From: Ceratodon purpureus
Lineage: Eukaryota; Streptophyta; Bryopsida; Pseudoditrichales; Ditrichaceae
DNA: 64,000 nt
Reading direction: 5' to 3'
NCBI GenBank assembly: GCA_014871385.1
Contig: CM026426.1
Span: 15,038,517-15,102,516 of the forward strand
Each line of letters opens with the position of its first letter. Position 1 is the stretch's first letter. Of the stretch, positions 40,804 through 52,540 are shown piece after piece. The notes beneath the pieces were generated by a model. It saw only the letters and a program-made list of their open reading frames with translations. It was not told the origin of the DNA and ran no database searches. The translations under genes and the position numbers were made by a program.

Positions 40804-43800
40804 TCAATCGTTGTGTACGCATGAAACCTCTGACTTATAGGCACACTTTCTTGATGTGAGATCCTCGTCTGAAACCTTTCCACGGATTGGACCTTTGACT
40901 AGCAACAAATATGAACTACTCCCTTGCACACCACTAGGCCACCCATTCTTCGGAAAAAGAACTATCTTCTTCATGTTTGGGAATGGTGAAGTGTGTATAT
41001 AGGTCGTTTTACAGTCCATATGCAAGCTCTAGGACACTCATCTCCTTTTCAATGTACTGCCGACATAGCCCAGAAAGTCTGATGCCTTCTGAGTACTCCA
41101 TCATCTGGAGCAGAACAAGGTCCTTGAGAAATAGGCTCCTTTGGGGGCGTCTCCTTAGCAAGAGTACTAAGGAGTTAAATATCCTCATCCTCCATGAGCT
41201 CAATGGACAGTGAGTCCATAGCATCGATAGATCAAGTTGTCGAATAGGGAAATATACCACCGCCAGAAAGGAAGACCTCCTTTATATTTGCTAGGGTACA
41301 TTGTACAATAAGAGGCAAATTGTGACGGTTTCGTAGTACATGTAGTGCAGATATACATTTCTTAAGTGATGAATGTAACATATGTAGTGCATGTATTTGA
41401 TTAGGGTTACACAACGCTGTTACATGAGCATGATGAATTTGATTATTGGCGCACCCTCTAAAATTTACATATTCAAACAATATATGACTGTAATTAGTCA
41501 TCTATAACAAGAATGCTTTCTATACTATTTCCTTTTCTAGCCGCCCTATGGTTGGACTTCTGCCGTCTAAGACCTAGGTCTATGCCTACAGGACATAGTG
41601 TGCTTGGATCCAATGGTGGTTCTTTGTTGACGGCGGCTGTAATCCGGCAAGACAATTCATCAACAACACCTGTGACCATTGTTGTGATTACAACGTTCTT
41701 CAACCTTTGTTTCATGTCCAACACCTCTTTAATATAAAAAACATTGGACATTTGCAAAATACAATGCCATGTATAAACATAAGTCCAAGGTGTGCCATAT
41801 TGGATTCTTTTTTTAAACATGTTAATATGGTAGAATACGGTAAAACAACAACTATCACATCTCAAACATTACAGTATGTTCAAAGGAGTTTGATGCACAG
41901 ACCTCTGTTGTCCAGTCTATGTCATTCTCCTTTTCCAGCAACACCATGTGAGACGTAGTGAGAATCTAGAACTTCCATGTCCGGTATTGGGCGTAGGATA
42001 GTACTACCTGATTCAAAAAGGAACTCCAAATGTCCCCTACTAATGTCGTCGTGAGCAAGTCTTATATGGTCCATCATCAGGTTGTAGGCACAACACTATA
42101 GGACGAATACCATATCTAAGTCTAACAACAACATCTACTGCAAAGTAATACATTTGAGAGATAATTGGATTACAAAGAGCAAATGTACAGCAATAGGTTT
42201 TCACACCCATAGGAGTATTATTTGTATCTTTAAGAGTACATGTGGTTTAGGGTGTGACCTATTCTACCTACTATTTATGGCAGATGAATCCATCAGAGTC
42301 ATGAATAGTGCTACTGCTGTGCTCCCAAGTGGGGTCTTCTCCTGCAAAGTCATTGATGTCTGCTCCTCGCATGCGTTATCGGATGAAACCAGTTGCAATG
42401 CACGGATAGGGGATAGTATTGAACGCCCACGGCATGGACGTAACCTAAAATCAATATAGGTTGGAGTCTTCATAAACCAGCCTGATCCAGCTCGCATTAT
42501 TGGTGGCAATGAATTATTTATGTGTAAGGAAAGAAGCTCTCTTTCCCTCACAGCCTGATCCTGGTCTGGGTGCCCCGTATTAGGTCTAGTTGAAACTGTA
42601 CTTGTGACGACCGTTGTTACTATATCTAAGGACGTGGATTGCTGTTGACCAACATTTCCGCCTATGGTCTTCTCACTTGGATCTACAACTTCTAGCGGCA
42701 TGACATTGGCATTAAGGATTGTCGGAGAGCGAGGAGTTTAATAATTTCCTTGGAAACCCAAGTCTCTGAAAGTGCGTTGGAGCTTCTTCTCACAAAGCTC
42801 TAGTAGCAACTCTACGACGTTGTTACGGGCTCCCTCAAATCCTTTGGGAATGGTCCTTGATTTTCCAAGCCCAGCATCAACCATCCAATGTCCACATCTT
42901 CGCGTATACATAACGTCTTTGACATCACCTGTAGTGCAAGAACAAAAATACATGCTATTTATATATACTACATAAATGATACCAAATATGCTTTTTGAGT
43001 GTTCTTACCTAGTTGCAATGAAGGCGCAAAGTTGTAGGATCGTTTGGTCCACAAACCCACAACATGGTTGCAAGCTCAACGGAATTTATTCTAGTTCCGT
43101 GGAAATCTACTATTGCTCAACGTGCAATACGATTCAAAAACTGCTCTATTACGTGGATTACGTTGTCTTGGTTCCATCCTTCAAAGCCCATAAGTCCCAG
43201 CATGTCTCCCCAACAGCAACGGAGTAAAGCGCAGATTCTACCGAATATGCATGGGAAATGTGCCCAGCCAATGTCAACAACATCTTAGGCACATGCCGAG
43301 AGGCATTTTTACTCTACTTTGTCCTTTGCTATGGCAAGTATGTTTGCTCTTATCATGCCCGTAACTCGATGAGAAATTGGCAAGCGCCGTCCAAGTGAGA
43401 TGCGGCTATATAACTTGAGGACACAAACAATATGGGGACTCTCCAGCTCCAGCGTCATAGGCTCTAGCTTTACATCAAACTCGAGTGCAATAAGTATACA
43501 GTCTAGCTCTTCTTGCGTATGAGACCAAGGATGTGGCGGCATTATCGTAGATCCTTTCTTGCATAAAATTTGGAATATAGGGAACCATCCCCAATTCCTC
43601 TCTTCCAAATGCACTTCTTGCTTGTAGTCGTACAACCGGAGCTGGCCTAGAATATGAGAATTCTGTTGATCTTGTAGTGCAACCTCTGCATTGAATCGTT
43701 TGGAGACATACAAAGCCTTGTCCTTGAGGTACTTCAGGTACCGCTCCAGCTTGGTAAGTTCGTTGTTTCTTCCATTGTGGTATACCAATTCAACGTAAGG

Positions 43801-44400
43801 ATTCTATGTCTTCACAGACATCCTGACAAAGTTCACTTCTTCTTCATGTAGTGCGTTACATTGTTCCAAAGCCCGCAATACCCAAAGCGTCACAATCCAG
43901 GCATTCCCGCTTGCACTATAAGACTTTAAAATAAAGAAAGTAAAATGAAACCAGAGCTAGGATGGGTCGTACACGTTACGTACCTCTGCTTCTTTCCATG
44001 CTACCCATGGGCCAATAGAGGCAAATATGCGGCCTCCGAGCTCGTCTTGTAATTTTAGTACTCGAAGCTCCACCATGCAAGGTTGTCATAACGGACAGAC
44101 AGTCCAGACGGTACTAGGGATCGATGGACCAGTCGGTCCCTGACATTAGGAGACATAGCGGTCCGCTAGAAAAAAGATTACTAGGTATATATCTTCAATA
44201 TGTGCAAGATAATCTTCAATATATGCAAGATTGGGACGGTTAACCATGAGTTGACCAATAACGGACTGGACATGACCCTTAACGGACGGACATGGGGACC
44301 GGACGAACGGTCCAGTCCTCAAGTCTTATGAACAACCATGCCACCATGCTTTCTTCATGATTCTCTAGCAATCTACACACAATGATAGTACTAGCTAGTG
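40804..44400 (-). pseudogene. Second gene of MULE copy A, unknown multi-exon protein
   Basis: Collinear minus-strand blocks read as one gene. 44,400-44,341 and 44,077-43,985 join in frame once the MITE is removed (RLLENHEESM, then ELRVLKLQDELGGRIFASIG), ending at a GTACGT donor. Next 43,915-43,010 (SGNAWIVTLWVLRALEQCNA, then HLEERNWGWFPIFQILCKKG, then after a shift GWAHFPCIFGRICALLRCCW) to a GTAAGA donor; 42,929-42,264, after TGCACTACAG, with DVMYTRRCGHWMVDAGLGKS and a low-complexity middle; 41,740-41,494 (VITTMVTGVVDELSCRITAA). A poor tail follows to 40,804. It runs convergent to the copy A transposase. No family is recognised. About four stops or shifts. Confidence 0.5.
44078..44340. mobile_element. 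hAT-type MITE, copy 2
   Basis: 263 bp, ends CAAGGTTGTCATAACGGA and, reversed, CATGGTTGTTCATAAGACT, with the 8-bp duplication CCACCATG (44,070-44,077 and 44,341-44,348). Same family as 26,043-26,321. It sits in an exon of the MULE copy A second gene. Confidence 0.9.
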
Positions 44401-44454
44401 ATTCTTATATCACGTGATACAGCCCTGCACTACTTTGTACCTGAGGAAGGGGGG

Positions 44455-44845
44455 TGTAAAAGAGATTTTATCCTTACTCTTTCAAGAATATTCGTGTCCT
44501 AAATCCCTCTCAAATGCTGTGAAAAATTACTATACTGCCCCTGAAACTGCTCTAAATCCTAGTCCTAGATCTGAAATTGCCAACTTATATCTACTAAAAA
44601 ATTGGGGGTATTTTCTCGGACTTGATCATTTTTCCAATCCCCTTGGTCTGATCTACAATACTCACTCATTTATACACCAGATCTACAAGCCCCTCCAGGT
44701 GAATTGACTTTCTCGCCCCCTCAAACCCTAAAATTTGCATCTCCATACATTTACACCAAATCTCTTCAACTTCTTTCTATAAATCAGTGCAAATGAGGAC
44801 AACATCCTCTTTCCTACTACTTGTATTCCAATCACGTCTTCTAGA
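44455..44845 (-). repeat. LTR-like repeat, copy 1
   Basis: Matches 53,557-53,960 in the same orientation, starting TGTRAAAGAG and including CTGAAATTGCCAACTTA, CTTGGTCTGATCTACAATA and AAATTTGCATCTCCATA. The preceding GAGGAAGGGGGG resembles a polypurine tract on the plus strand, whereas the TATA-like sequence of the other copy favours the minus strand, so orientation is unsure. Confidence 0.45.
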
Positions 44846-44943
44846 ACAGTTCCATAAGCCGGACTTTTTGCAATGTGTCGTGGAGTGAATCCGTTTGCTA
44901 AAGGTCGAACAAATGTTGAGACTTCCTCGTCTTACTAGTTGTT

Positions 44944-45264
44944 GTGGGTATACGTGGATTACCAATAATCAATGAGGATGAAATCGCCGATAAGACCAAA
45001 AGACGGAAGGTCAAAAGAATTGTGACTACAATAGTGGATGGTACAATTGAGAACAAAGTACGCAACAATAATTCAACAGTGGAGGAGTATGCGCCTACTG
45101 TTTATGGAGACGAGGACGCACTATGTGGAAATGATCAGGGGTCAGATGGATCAGGTGATAGTCGTGCAGAGGCACTTGATGATGAAGATATTGTTTTCAG
45201 AGTACCATTGGAAATAGCCGGTACTTGGGTGAATCTAGGGCGGCGCACCACCAGAATAAAATAA
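44944..45264 (+). CDS. Hypothetical acidic protein fragment
   Basis: A 106-codon open frame with a basic start (DKTKRRKVKRIVTTIVDG) and an acidic C-terminal half (GDEDALCGNDQGSDGSGDS, EALDDEDIVFRVPLE). The basic cluster resembles a nuclear localisation signal. I do not recognise it. It may be an exon or remnant of a transposon; no start or splice context decides this. Confidence 0.25.
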   Translation: MGIRGLPIINEDEIADKTKRRKVKRIVTTIVDGTIENKVRNNNSTVEEYAPTVYGDEDALCGNDQGSDGSGDSRAEALDDEDIVFRVPLEIAGTWVNLGRRTTRIK

Positions 45265-45313
45265 AACTGATACAGCTTTCAACATATTACGTATAGAAGT
45301 TATATAGACAAAC

Positions 45314-45315
<2 letters not shown>

Positions 45316-45384
<69 letters not shown>
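45316..45384. repeat. (TA)n microsatellite
   Basis: About 34 uninterrupted TA units. Confidence 0.95.
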
Positions 45385-45387
<3 letters not shown>

Positions 45388-45544
45388 ATATATACTTATA
45401 TATTTACCTTAGTCAATGTCCATAAAACATTAACTAAGGTTATTTAATGTATTTTCCTTTGACATGAATTGAAATTTCTCTCATTTCTGTCACTATAAAA
45501 AGTTCACTCATGTGTTAATTTCCTTCAATGTCTACGTTTTGGTC

Positions 45545-45770
45545 CCCCTCCCGGACGCGTGCGCCCCCCCTCACACGCACTCGCGCCCTCTTCCCTCTCA
45601 CAGATGCTCACGCCCCCCCCCCCCCTCCTCACAGCCGCTTGCGCCCCCCATACGCTGGCACTCCCCCTCCCTAACGCTCACGCCCCCTTTCCGCAGCCGC
45701 TCGCGCCCCCTCCTAGCCGCTCGCGCACCCCCTCCCCACAACTGCTGGCGCCCTCGTTGCTAACCCTGTC
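45545..45770 (+). repeat. C-rich degenerate minisatellite
   Basis: Repeats of CTCACGCCCCC and CAGCCGCTCGCGCCCCC with a run of C at about 45,614-45,625. Proline-rich frames across it follow from composition and are not genes. Confidence 0.7.
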
Positions 45771-45856
45771 GTCCTCCTTGTCAATTCCATATATGGAATA
45801 TATGGTGACATGTCAGACAGGTGGCATCCTAGGTGGCTAAGGTAACTTCCAATTTA

Positions 45857-45971
45857 CCATTTGGATGGTCAACCCTAAGTCTCGGTCAAACGGACCTCTC
45901 CTGACCCCTAACAGTCGGACGAGCGGACCAGACTGCACTTGGGACGGGGAGGTCCTATGAACAACACTGTC
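45857..45971. mobile_element. hAT-type MITE, partial copy 3
   Basis: Right-hand 110 bases of the MITE (GTCAACCCTAAGTCTCGGTC to GGTCCTATGAACAACA). The left part is missing. Its right end coincides with the first recognisable codons of the Ty3 pol, so insertion or recombination there truncated that element. Confidence 0.75.
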
Positions 45972-48290
45972 GTTATGGATGGATACTCTGGTTACAACCA
46001 GATCTCCATTCACCCTGATAATTACCACAAAACTGCAATAACCACTCTTTGAGGTACTTTCATTTATGTGGTGATGCCATTTGGCTTGTGCAATGCACCC
46101 TCTGCGTTCCAAAGAGCCATGACTCATGCCTTCTCTGATTTATTGCACACATCAATGACCATATTCATTGATGACTTTAGCACCCAGTCTTCAAAGGTCT
46201 CCCATTTGCCTTGTGTTCGTGAAAGCTTCAAACGGTGTAGGAAGGCCTGCATTGCCCTGAATCCAGACAAGATCTTCCTCGCAGTTCAGAGGGGTGTTTT
46301 GCTAGGGTATGTGGTATCAAAGGATGGTAGGAAGCCAAATCTCGAGAAGGTTAGAGTGATAGCAAAATTGCCACCACCTACCGATGTTAAGGGAATTCAG
46401 AGGACCTTGGGACATGTTGGATGGTATCGAGAGTTAATTCTTGATTATGCTACCATTTCTCTCTCCATTAGCCAATTGCAACAAAAATCAGTCAAGTTTG
46501 AGTGGACTCTAGAGTGTCAACAAGCTTTTGACACTCTCAAAACTAGACTTAGTACCTACCCTATCTTGAAGCCTCCAAACCGGGAGTTACCATTTCATGT
46601 CTATTGTGATGCTTTGGCCGTTGCGGTAGGTAGTGCCTTGTGCCAACCTTGTGGAGATGAAGGTAAAGATCACCTCATTGCTTTTGCTAATAGGCAGTTG
46701 AACCTTGCAGAGAGAAGCTACACAACAACCGAGCGTGAGTGTTTAGCTATGGTTTTCTCTGTGAAGAAATTCCGCCACTACTTGTTGTTGAACAATGTAG
46801 TATTCTTTGTGGATCACATGGCCATCAAATATTAGTGAACAAGGCGGATTTGAGTGGACAGCTTGCACGGTGGATGCTATTGTTGGAGGACTTTGACTAC
46901 AAGGTTTTGTAAAAACCAGGCATGAAGCATCTCAGGGCTGACCATTTGTCAAGACTAGAGGGGGAACCTAGTACCACGGCTATTGATGATAGCTTAGTAG
47001 ATGAGAACTAGTTTCTTGTCTCGGTCACTCCTATATGGTACCAGAATATTGCTGAGTTCCTCAAAACTCAGAAGTTGCGCGACACCTTGAATAAGGATGA
47101 TAGAAGGAAGGTGTGGATTAATAGCCGCCACTTTGTCTTGATAGGTGAACGCTTGTATCGCCATGGTGTGGATGAGATTTTATGGAGATGTGTAGAGACT
47201 TCAGAGATCCCAGCTATTCTCTCTGCGTGCCATGACAGTGCTTGTGGTGGACATTTTTCTGGCACCTTGACGGGCCAGAAGGTGCTATGAGCTGGGTATC
47301 ATTGGCCCACCTTGTTCCGTGATTATCAGGATTATGCTAAGCGTTGTGATGCATGCCAACATTATGCCCGTAACGACCTCTACAAGCAACTTCTGTTGCA
47401 TGTCTCTTTTCCATTAGTCCCTTTTGAGAAATGGGGGATTGATTATATTGGAGAGATTCATCCCCACTCTAGTAGGGGGATGAAACATATCATCGTGGCC
47501 ACTGAGTATCTCACTAAGTGGGCCAAGGCTAAGGCTGTAAAGGACAACAACGAGAAAAATGCCGCTATCTTCTTGTTTGAGCAAGTGATTGCTCGGTTTA
47601 GCTGTTCCAAAATCCCTGTTCGTGATAATGGTCAACACTTTCTTGGCAAGGTAGTGGCAGAGATCACCCATCAGTTCCAGATTGATCACTAGAAGACCAC
47701 ACCTTACCACCCTGAGACTAATGGGAATATAAAGAGAGTCAATCAAAGTTTGGCTACGATCTTGAGAAAAACGGTTTTGGACTTTAAGCGCGATTGGGAT
47801 GACAAGCTGCCAGCAGCTTGGTGGGCCTATAGGACTACTTACAAGGTCACTACCCAAGCTACTCCATTTTACTTAGTTTATGGAGTAGAGGCCGTCCTTC
47901 CCATTGAGTTCGAAGTGCCATCACTTCTAATTGCGGTTGATAATAGACTAACGGACAAGGAGTCTTTAGTTGGTCGGTTGGAGCGTTTGGAGAAGTTGGA
48001 TGAGGATTGTAGACAGAGCGCTCGGCACATTGAGGTGATTCAGAGGCGTCGCAAAATGGTATTTGATAAGTACCACAAGAAGCGAAGGCTACTTCTTGGA
48101 ATGTTGGTGACGCTTCAAGATGGTAGGAAGTTAGACTTCTCAGGGAAATTCGATGCCTTATGGTTAGGCCCATACCGTATGATTGAGGTTTTTCCCACCA
48201 ATGCAGTCCAGTTGGAAACATTGGATGGGCAGTTATTCCCGACACGTACATCAGGAAGCAGATGCAAAGAATACAAGATATGATGCACTA
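45969..48290 (+). pseudogene. Ty3/gypsy pol, 5'-truncated
   Basis: Starts inside reverse transcriptase (MDGYSGYNQISIHPDNYHKT, then PFGLCNAPSAFQRAM, IFIDDF with the YxDD-type Asp pair), then RNase H ([35 protein letters not shown]), then integrase: zinc finger SACHDSACGGHF...CDACQ (47,226-47,370), WGIDYIGEI (first Asp), VRDNGQHF (second Asp) and TNGNIKRVNQSL, where the family has Glu (GQVE) and this copy has Lys. Stops at 46,050, 46,910, 47,009, 47,286 and 47,690 and a frameshift at 46,832; most are explained by C-to-T changes from CGA or CAG. The C-terminal domain ends near 48,283. Plant Ty3 type. Confidence 0.88.
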
Positions 48291-48595
48291 GTTCCATCAA
48301 AGTAGCTCACCTTACTTCGTAACATTAGCCAGATAAAGGAATTTAGACTATCCTTGTGATTAGTACATTTATCCACTAATTATTTTGGTCTAAACTCTTT
48401 AGAAGGCTACTAGTGCCTTGATGGCACTACCATGACAATTAATTTACTAACTTGTAGCTTATAGGTTTTAATATCTTTTTCTTCTTACATTTCACTAGAG
48501 TGAAATTTCCTACCTTGTTTGTAGTCCAAATTCACTCCAATGAAGGCGGAAGGTGGTTTTGAAATCTTTTTTTGGCTGTAGGTTCAAACTGGCTT

Positions 48596-48613
48596 CGACC
48601 AGGGAGAATAGGG
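48596..48613 (+). other. Polypurine tract of the plus-strand Ty3 element
   Basis: GACCAGGGAGAATAGGG directly before TGTAACATAA, the expected primer and LTR start. Confidence 0.55.
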
Positions 48614-48910
48614 TGTAACATAACATGTAGCAGACCAACTCTAGAACTTCACTTACATGGTAGAATGGTCATAACTTGCCATTTTTAAATTTTTTTCTAT
48701 ATACTTCTATATTTCTTCTATAGCCTTCCATATCTTCCTCCTCTTCTTATCCTTCATTTCCAACTACCATTTAATTTTTCAATTTTCTCATTAGGTTTTA
48801 CATCGATCTACATTAGCATATGTAATTTTCATATTTTTATTGCGAGCAAGAGATTTTCTAGGTTCTCTTTCCTCTAGCGAGTCGGCCCTGATGGTCGCCA
48901 TATGTGAGCA
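48614..48910 (+). mobile_element. Putative 3' LTR of the plus-strand Ty3 element
   Basis: Begins TGTAACATAACATG after the polypurine tract. The body is T-rich; the right end near 48,900 is not resolved and no second LTR is in the window because the element is truncated. Confidence 0.4.
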
Positions 48911-49555
48911 CCTAAATTGCTCACTTTCCACTTTTTATTCCAGAATCTATTATTTTAGTAAGAATTTGCATATTTTAGATTAGAAGTAACATAATCTAGA
49001 GTAGTTAGACTCTTTAATACTAATTATTCTATTTTTACTTATTTTCTCTAAAATCCCTAGGCTTCCCTTCTCTAATTTCTATTTTCTATTTTTTTATTTC
49101 CTTTATTTTCTTTATTTTTCTTCCCCTAAATTCCAATTCTCTTTTAATCTTTATTTTACCTATTTCTAATTTTTCCTTAAAACCTAATTTTTGTTTTTCC
49201 CTTACTTCATTTTCTTATCCTTATTTTTTCATTATCCCATTTTTTATTTCTTATTTTAATTTTAGTTTCTCAAAAATTAAAGAACTCAAGCGGCTGCATT
49301 TGTGCAGCTGCGACAATTTAGGGACGGGCGCGCAACCAAGATGAGCTATTGTGGAAGCAGGAAAATTAGCTTTAGAAGGTTGGAATTTGACGCGATGAGG
49401 ATCCTAGTTTTTCAACTAGAGAAGTCGTGGGTCAAAAGATGAAGGATTTAGTAATTAGGAATAAGGGCCAATTGAAATACCAATTTAGATTAGAGTTTAT
49501 GATAAATCAGGTAGGAAAAGATGATGGCATGGGTGGCATGGTCATGCTATGGTGT
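48911..49555. other. T-rich DNA, no gene recognised
   Basis: TTTATTTTC-type low complexity to about 49,270, then mixed sequence. No protein or RNA feature is seen. Confidence 0.45.
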
Positions 49556-51505
49556 GGGAGTAGGAAGGATTAAAGAGAGATTAGAGAGGATAGGGTTAGT
49601 GCTAGGGAGAAAAGTTAGGTTAGAGGGGAAGCCGTTGTTGCATGTGTGTGTGTGTGTGTGGAATGGCGGCGGTCCTAGCATTGTGTCTTAGCTAGTTTTG
49701 GGAGTTTGGAGGATGCCGTTGTGTGCATGTAGCCGGTGGGAGTCAAGCATTAAGGGGGGAGTTTGTTTTTGAGTGTGTGAAGAGAGCGGCTTGCTGGGTA
49801 GAAGTTTAGGGTTAGGATTTGCGTTAGTAATCTGGGATAAGGAGATTAGGAGAGGGCCGGTTTGATTAGGGTGTGTGGGTAGTTGGTGATCGAGGATCGA
49901 AGGTGCTGCTTTGAGCAAGCGGAGATCTGCTCGGTGGATGAGAAGAGGCGGCCGTGGAACAAGAGGTGAAAAGTTCCGGTGTCGGTTTCGAAAGAGGCTG
50001 CTGGTGAGAGTGCCGACCGGTTGAGAGAAGAACTTGGTTCGTTGCTGTTGAGTTTGGGAAAGAGGTCAGAAGTTGTTGATTTTGTGAGAAGTTGCCACTG
50101 GTTTGGTGAGGAAGAGTTTTTTGGCTGATTGAGGTGAAGTTGCGACCGACTTGGTGGGAGCTACGAGAGCTTCTGCGTCTAGGCGGCGACTGGTTCTTGC
50201 TGATTGGGGTCGGGTTTGATCTCGGCAGTGGTTGTTGACTTGGGATCATTCGGTGAAGTGGAATCAAGCCGTGAGAACCAAGAGTTGCTGGTCAGAGGAA
50301 GGTTTGTGTTGACAAAGGAGGGCGTGGTTCTTTGAGAGCGGTTGCTGCTTGGTGGAGGTTCGGAGTTAGAAGGAAGGTGGTCTGGTCAAGGTGGCCGCCC
50401 TGATCTTGGTGAAGTGCTTCCGGAGATTGCAGCTAAGCTTGGTGACGTTGGTTTCCTTCCAAGCTGCGGAGTTTACAAGTGAAGGCTGGAATTATTATTT
50501 TGGTGCGTGGTGGTTTGGAAAAGGAGTCGAGTGCAGTTGGCTGAGAGAGTATCGAAGCTGCAGTTTGTTTTTATTTTTTTGTTATTTTTAATTTTTGTGA
50601 GGTTTGTTTTGATGGATTGGGGGAAGCTTTGGGAATGCATATGCGGTGGTTCATGATGACTTCGATTTAATCCTAGTTTTCGGTGTTGTTGTTCGACTGC
50701 TGATTTGGTGGAGTCAGACGAGGAATTAAGTCAAAGTAGGTGGAGCCTGAGCGAAGGTGACGGCTAGGTTGACATTGACAAGAAGATTTGGCCTATGGGG
50801 CTGGCTTGGCTCCGACATTTTGGTGCAGTTGGTGGATGCTGCTATTCTGAAGCGGTTGATATGCGAGGCAGATGACGTTATGAAGGGCCCGGTGAACTAG
50901 AGCTGCGGTGGTTGGCGGTTCTGGAACTCTGAAGGAAGGAGTTGCCTGGAGCAGCAAGGGCGGTGTTTTTTCCCTTTTTATTGGTTGTTTATTTTTGTTA
51001 TTCTTATGTTGGTGTGATCCTGTTTTGGGGATATATGTTTATGCTGTAATTGTGGATATTTGCACAGAGTGAAGTTGAATTTTTAGTTTGGAAACCCTAA
51101 CATTTGTGTGAATTTTGAATGATTTGATTGACCTTGGAGTTTGATTGGAGACGGCTGGTTGTGTGTGTTTTGTTTATTTTTTGTTGGTTTCTTTTTGTTA
51201 AGTTTTGGATCAGGTTGTGGTTACGACTTAGGGTTGCGTGGGTTTGGAAGTAAGACCTTCATTCTTAGTACTCCATAGCCACCTTGAGTTACTTCTACAA
51301 CTTGATTTGTGGTCGTGGGCTGTTGGTCAGAATCTTGATTGTAGTTGTGGCTTAGGGTTGCGTGGGTTCAGGAGTGAGACCCTCATTTTTAGTACTCCAT
51401 AGCCACCTTGAGTTGCTTCTACAATTTGCTTGAATGATCGTATGTGTTTGATTGATCCCGTAAGCCAAGGCCAACCGTAGGATTGTGTTTTTTTGGTTTC
51501 ATAGG
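49556..51505 (+). repeat. 2-kb dispersed repeat, copy 2
   Basis: Same orientation and block order as 23,640-25,767. Near its right end a segment GGGTTGCGTGGGTTYRGRAG with TACTCCATAGCCACCTTGAG is present twice (about 51,230-51,300 and 51,355-51,425), a local duplication absent from copy 1. G-rich plus strand, no recognised protein. Confidence 0.5.
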
Positions 51506-51509
51506 CGTA

Positions 51510-52540
51510 TAGCCTCCTGGCGTAACAGGTCCTATTGGATGGCCTCCTGCTTGATCTCTTCCCTCCTTTGAGCCTCCTGCCAAGATCTAAGGGCTTCTTG
51601 CCTTTGTCCCTCCAAGTCTTGCTCATCTATCCTCTTGGTCTCTTGCCACAACCTCATGGTTTCCTTCGTCTTAAGTTCTTCCTTGTTTTTCTCTTTCCAA
51701 GCCTCCATGGTTTCCTTGAACCTAGTGGTTTGTCCTAATTTCTCCATTTTCCTTCTCTACACCTCCTCCATGGTCTGTTGGTTCCTTCTGTCCCTCTTAG
51801 CCTCCCTTCTTGCTTGCTGTCGAGCTTTAATTTCCTTCGGCTGCCTTTTGTGGTCTTCTTCTTCATTCAGTTCAGGTCACTGGAACTGGTTCTGGTCAAA
51901 CTCCACCATTGACTTCATGGTGGTTGGTGGTACCTGCCTGCTGGTCCTACTCTGGTTTGAATTAGGTACAACTTCTTTTGAGGCCCTGTCTTCAGTTCTG
52001 AAGTGGTGCAGTCTTTTCTTCAGTGCCTCCATAGTCTCCACCAAGTCTCCTGGTGTCTACACTCCTGGCCTTGGTGTATCTGGTCGGCTACTGCCTCTCT
52101 TCTCCTCCTCTTGAAATTATTCGTATGTTTCTGCTGTCTTCAATTAAGGGTTCTAACTATGCTTAGTGTTTCCACCTCCCAATCTTGGAAACTCGCTCCT
52201 GCTGGTCTTTTGTGATGGCAGTGAACCATCATATCTCCTGATCTCATCTTCCTTTTACCAGTTCTTGAAACTGGGTTCAATTTCGTCCATAGTTGATCTT
52301 GTCATCATGTTCACTTCAAGTAGTGTCTTCTGGCTTGAATTATCGCCTACCAGGTCCGTGTCTATTAGATCTCTATTCCTTCCTTTGGCAATGGTCTCCT
52401 TAGAGCTGATCTGCCCTCCCATGTTCCTACCTAGTTCAATTGCTGCTCTCTGCTCCCTGAGCTTGTACGTGGCCAGCCTCTCTGTTGTTTGTCTCTTGGC
52501 CAAGTCTTCATTGTCCCACCCTTGGTAGCCTCCTTCCATG
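51510..52540 (-). pseudogene. Gag-like coiled-coil protein fragment
   Basis: Minus-strand frames 52,539-52,255 (MEGGYQGWDNEDLAKRQTTE), a broken middle with DLVETMEALKKRLHHFRTED, and 51,747-51,535 (MEKLGQTTRFKETMEAWKEK then KNKEELKTKETMRLWQETKR). It is highly charged with heptad-like Leu/Trp spacing, so a coiled coil is likely. No zinc knuckle is visible. Position downstream of an LTR-like repeat (53,557-54,160) and a 96-codon ORF on the same strand fits a gag of a retrotransposon cut at 51,505 by the 2-kb repeat. Several stops; the family is inferred. Confidence 0.4.

Larger units (their letters stand above)
21756..43854. repeat. Dispersed short motif TGTAGTGC(A)
   Basis: By hand count the 8-mer TGTAGTGC occurs 27 times on the plus strand (for example 21,756; 23,192; 23,246; 26,617; 27,586; 29,690; 31,451; 33,652; 33,706; 33,758; 33,783; 33,808; 34,032; 41,341; 42,930; 43,673) and 8 times reversed (27,614; 31,836; 33,911; 34,142; 39,531; 39,558; 39,566; 40,462). 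About 27 extend to TGTAGTGCA or its complement. Outside the MULE region I found one (60,473). They lie in leaders, introns and gene flanks of both MULE copies. At least one overlaps a putative 3' splice site (42,937-42,930). Confidence 0.8.

Noticed and set aside
45512-45840. Proline-rich plus-strand ORFs
   Set aside because: Generated by the C-rich minisatellite.
45969-48290. Endogenous pararetrovirus
   Set aside because: RNase H is followed by an integrase with zinc finger and DDE motifs, as in Ty3 retrotransposons; caulimovirids lack integrase.
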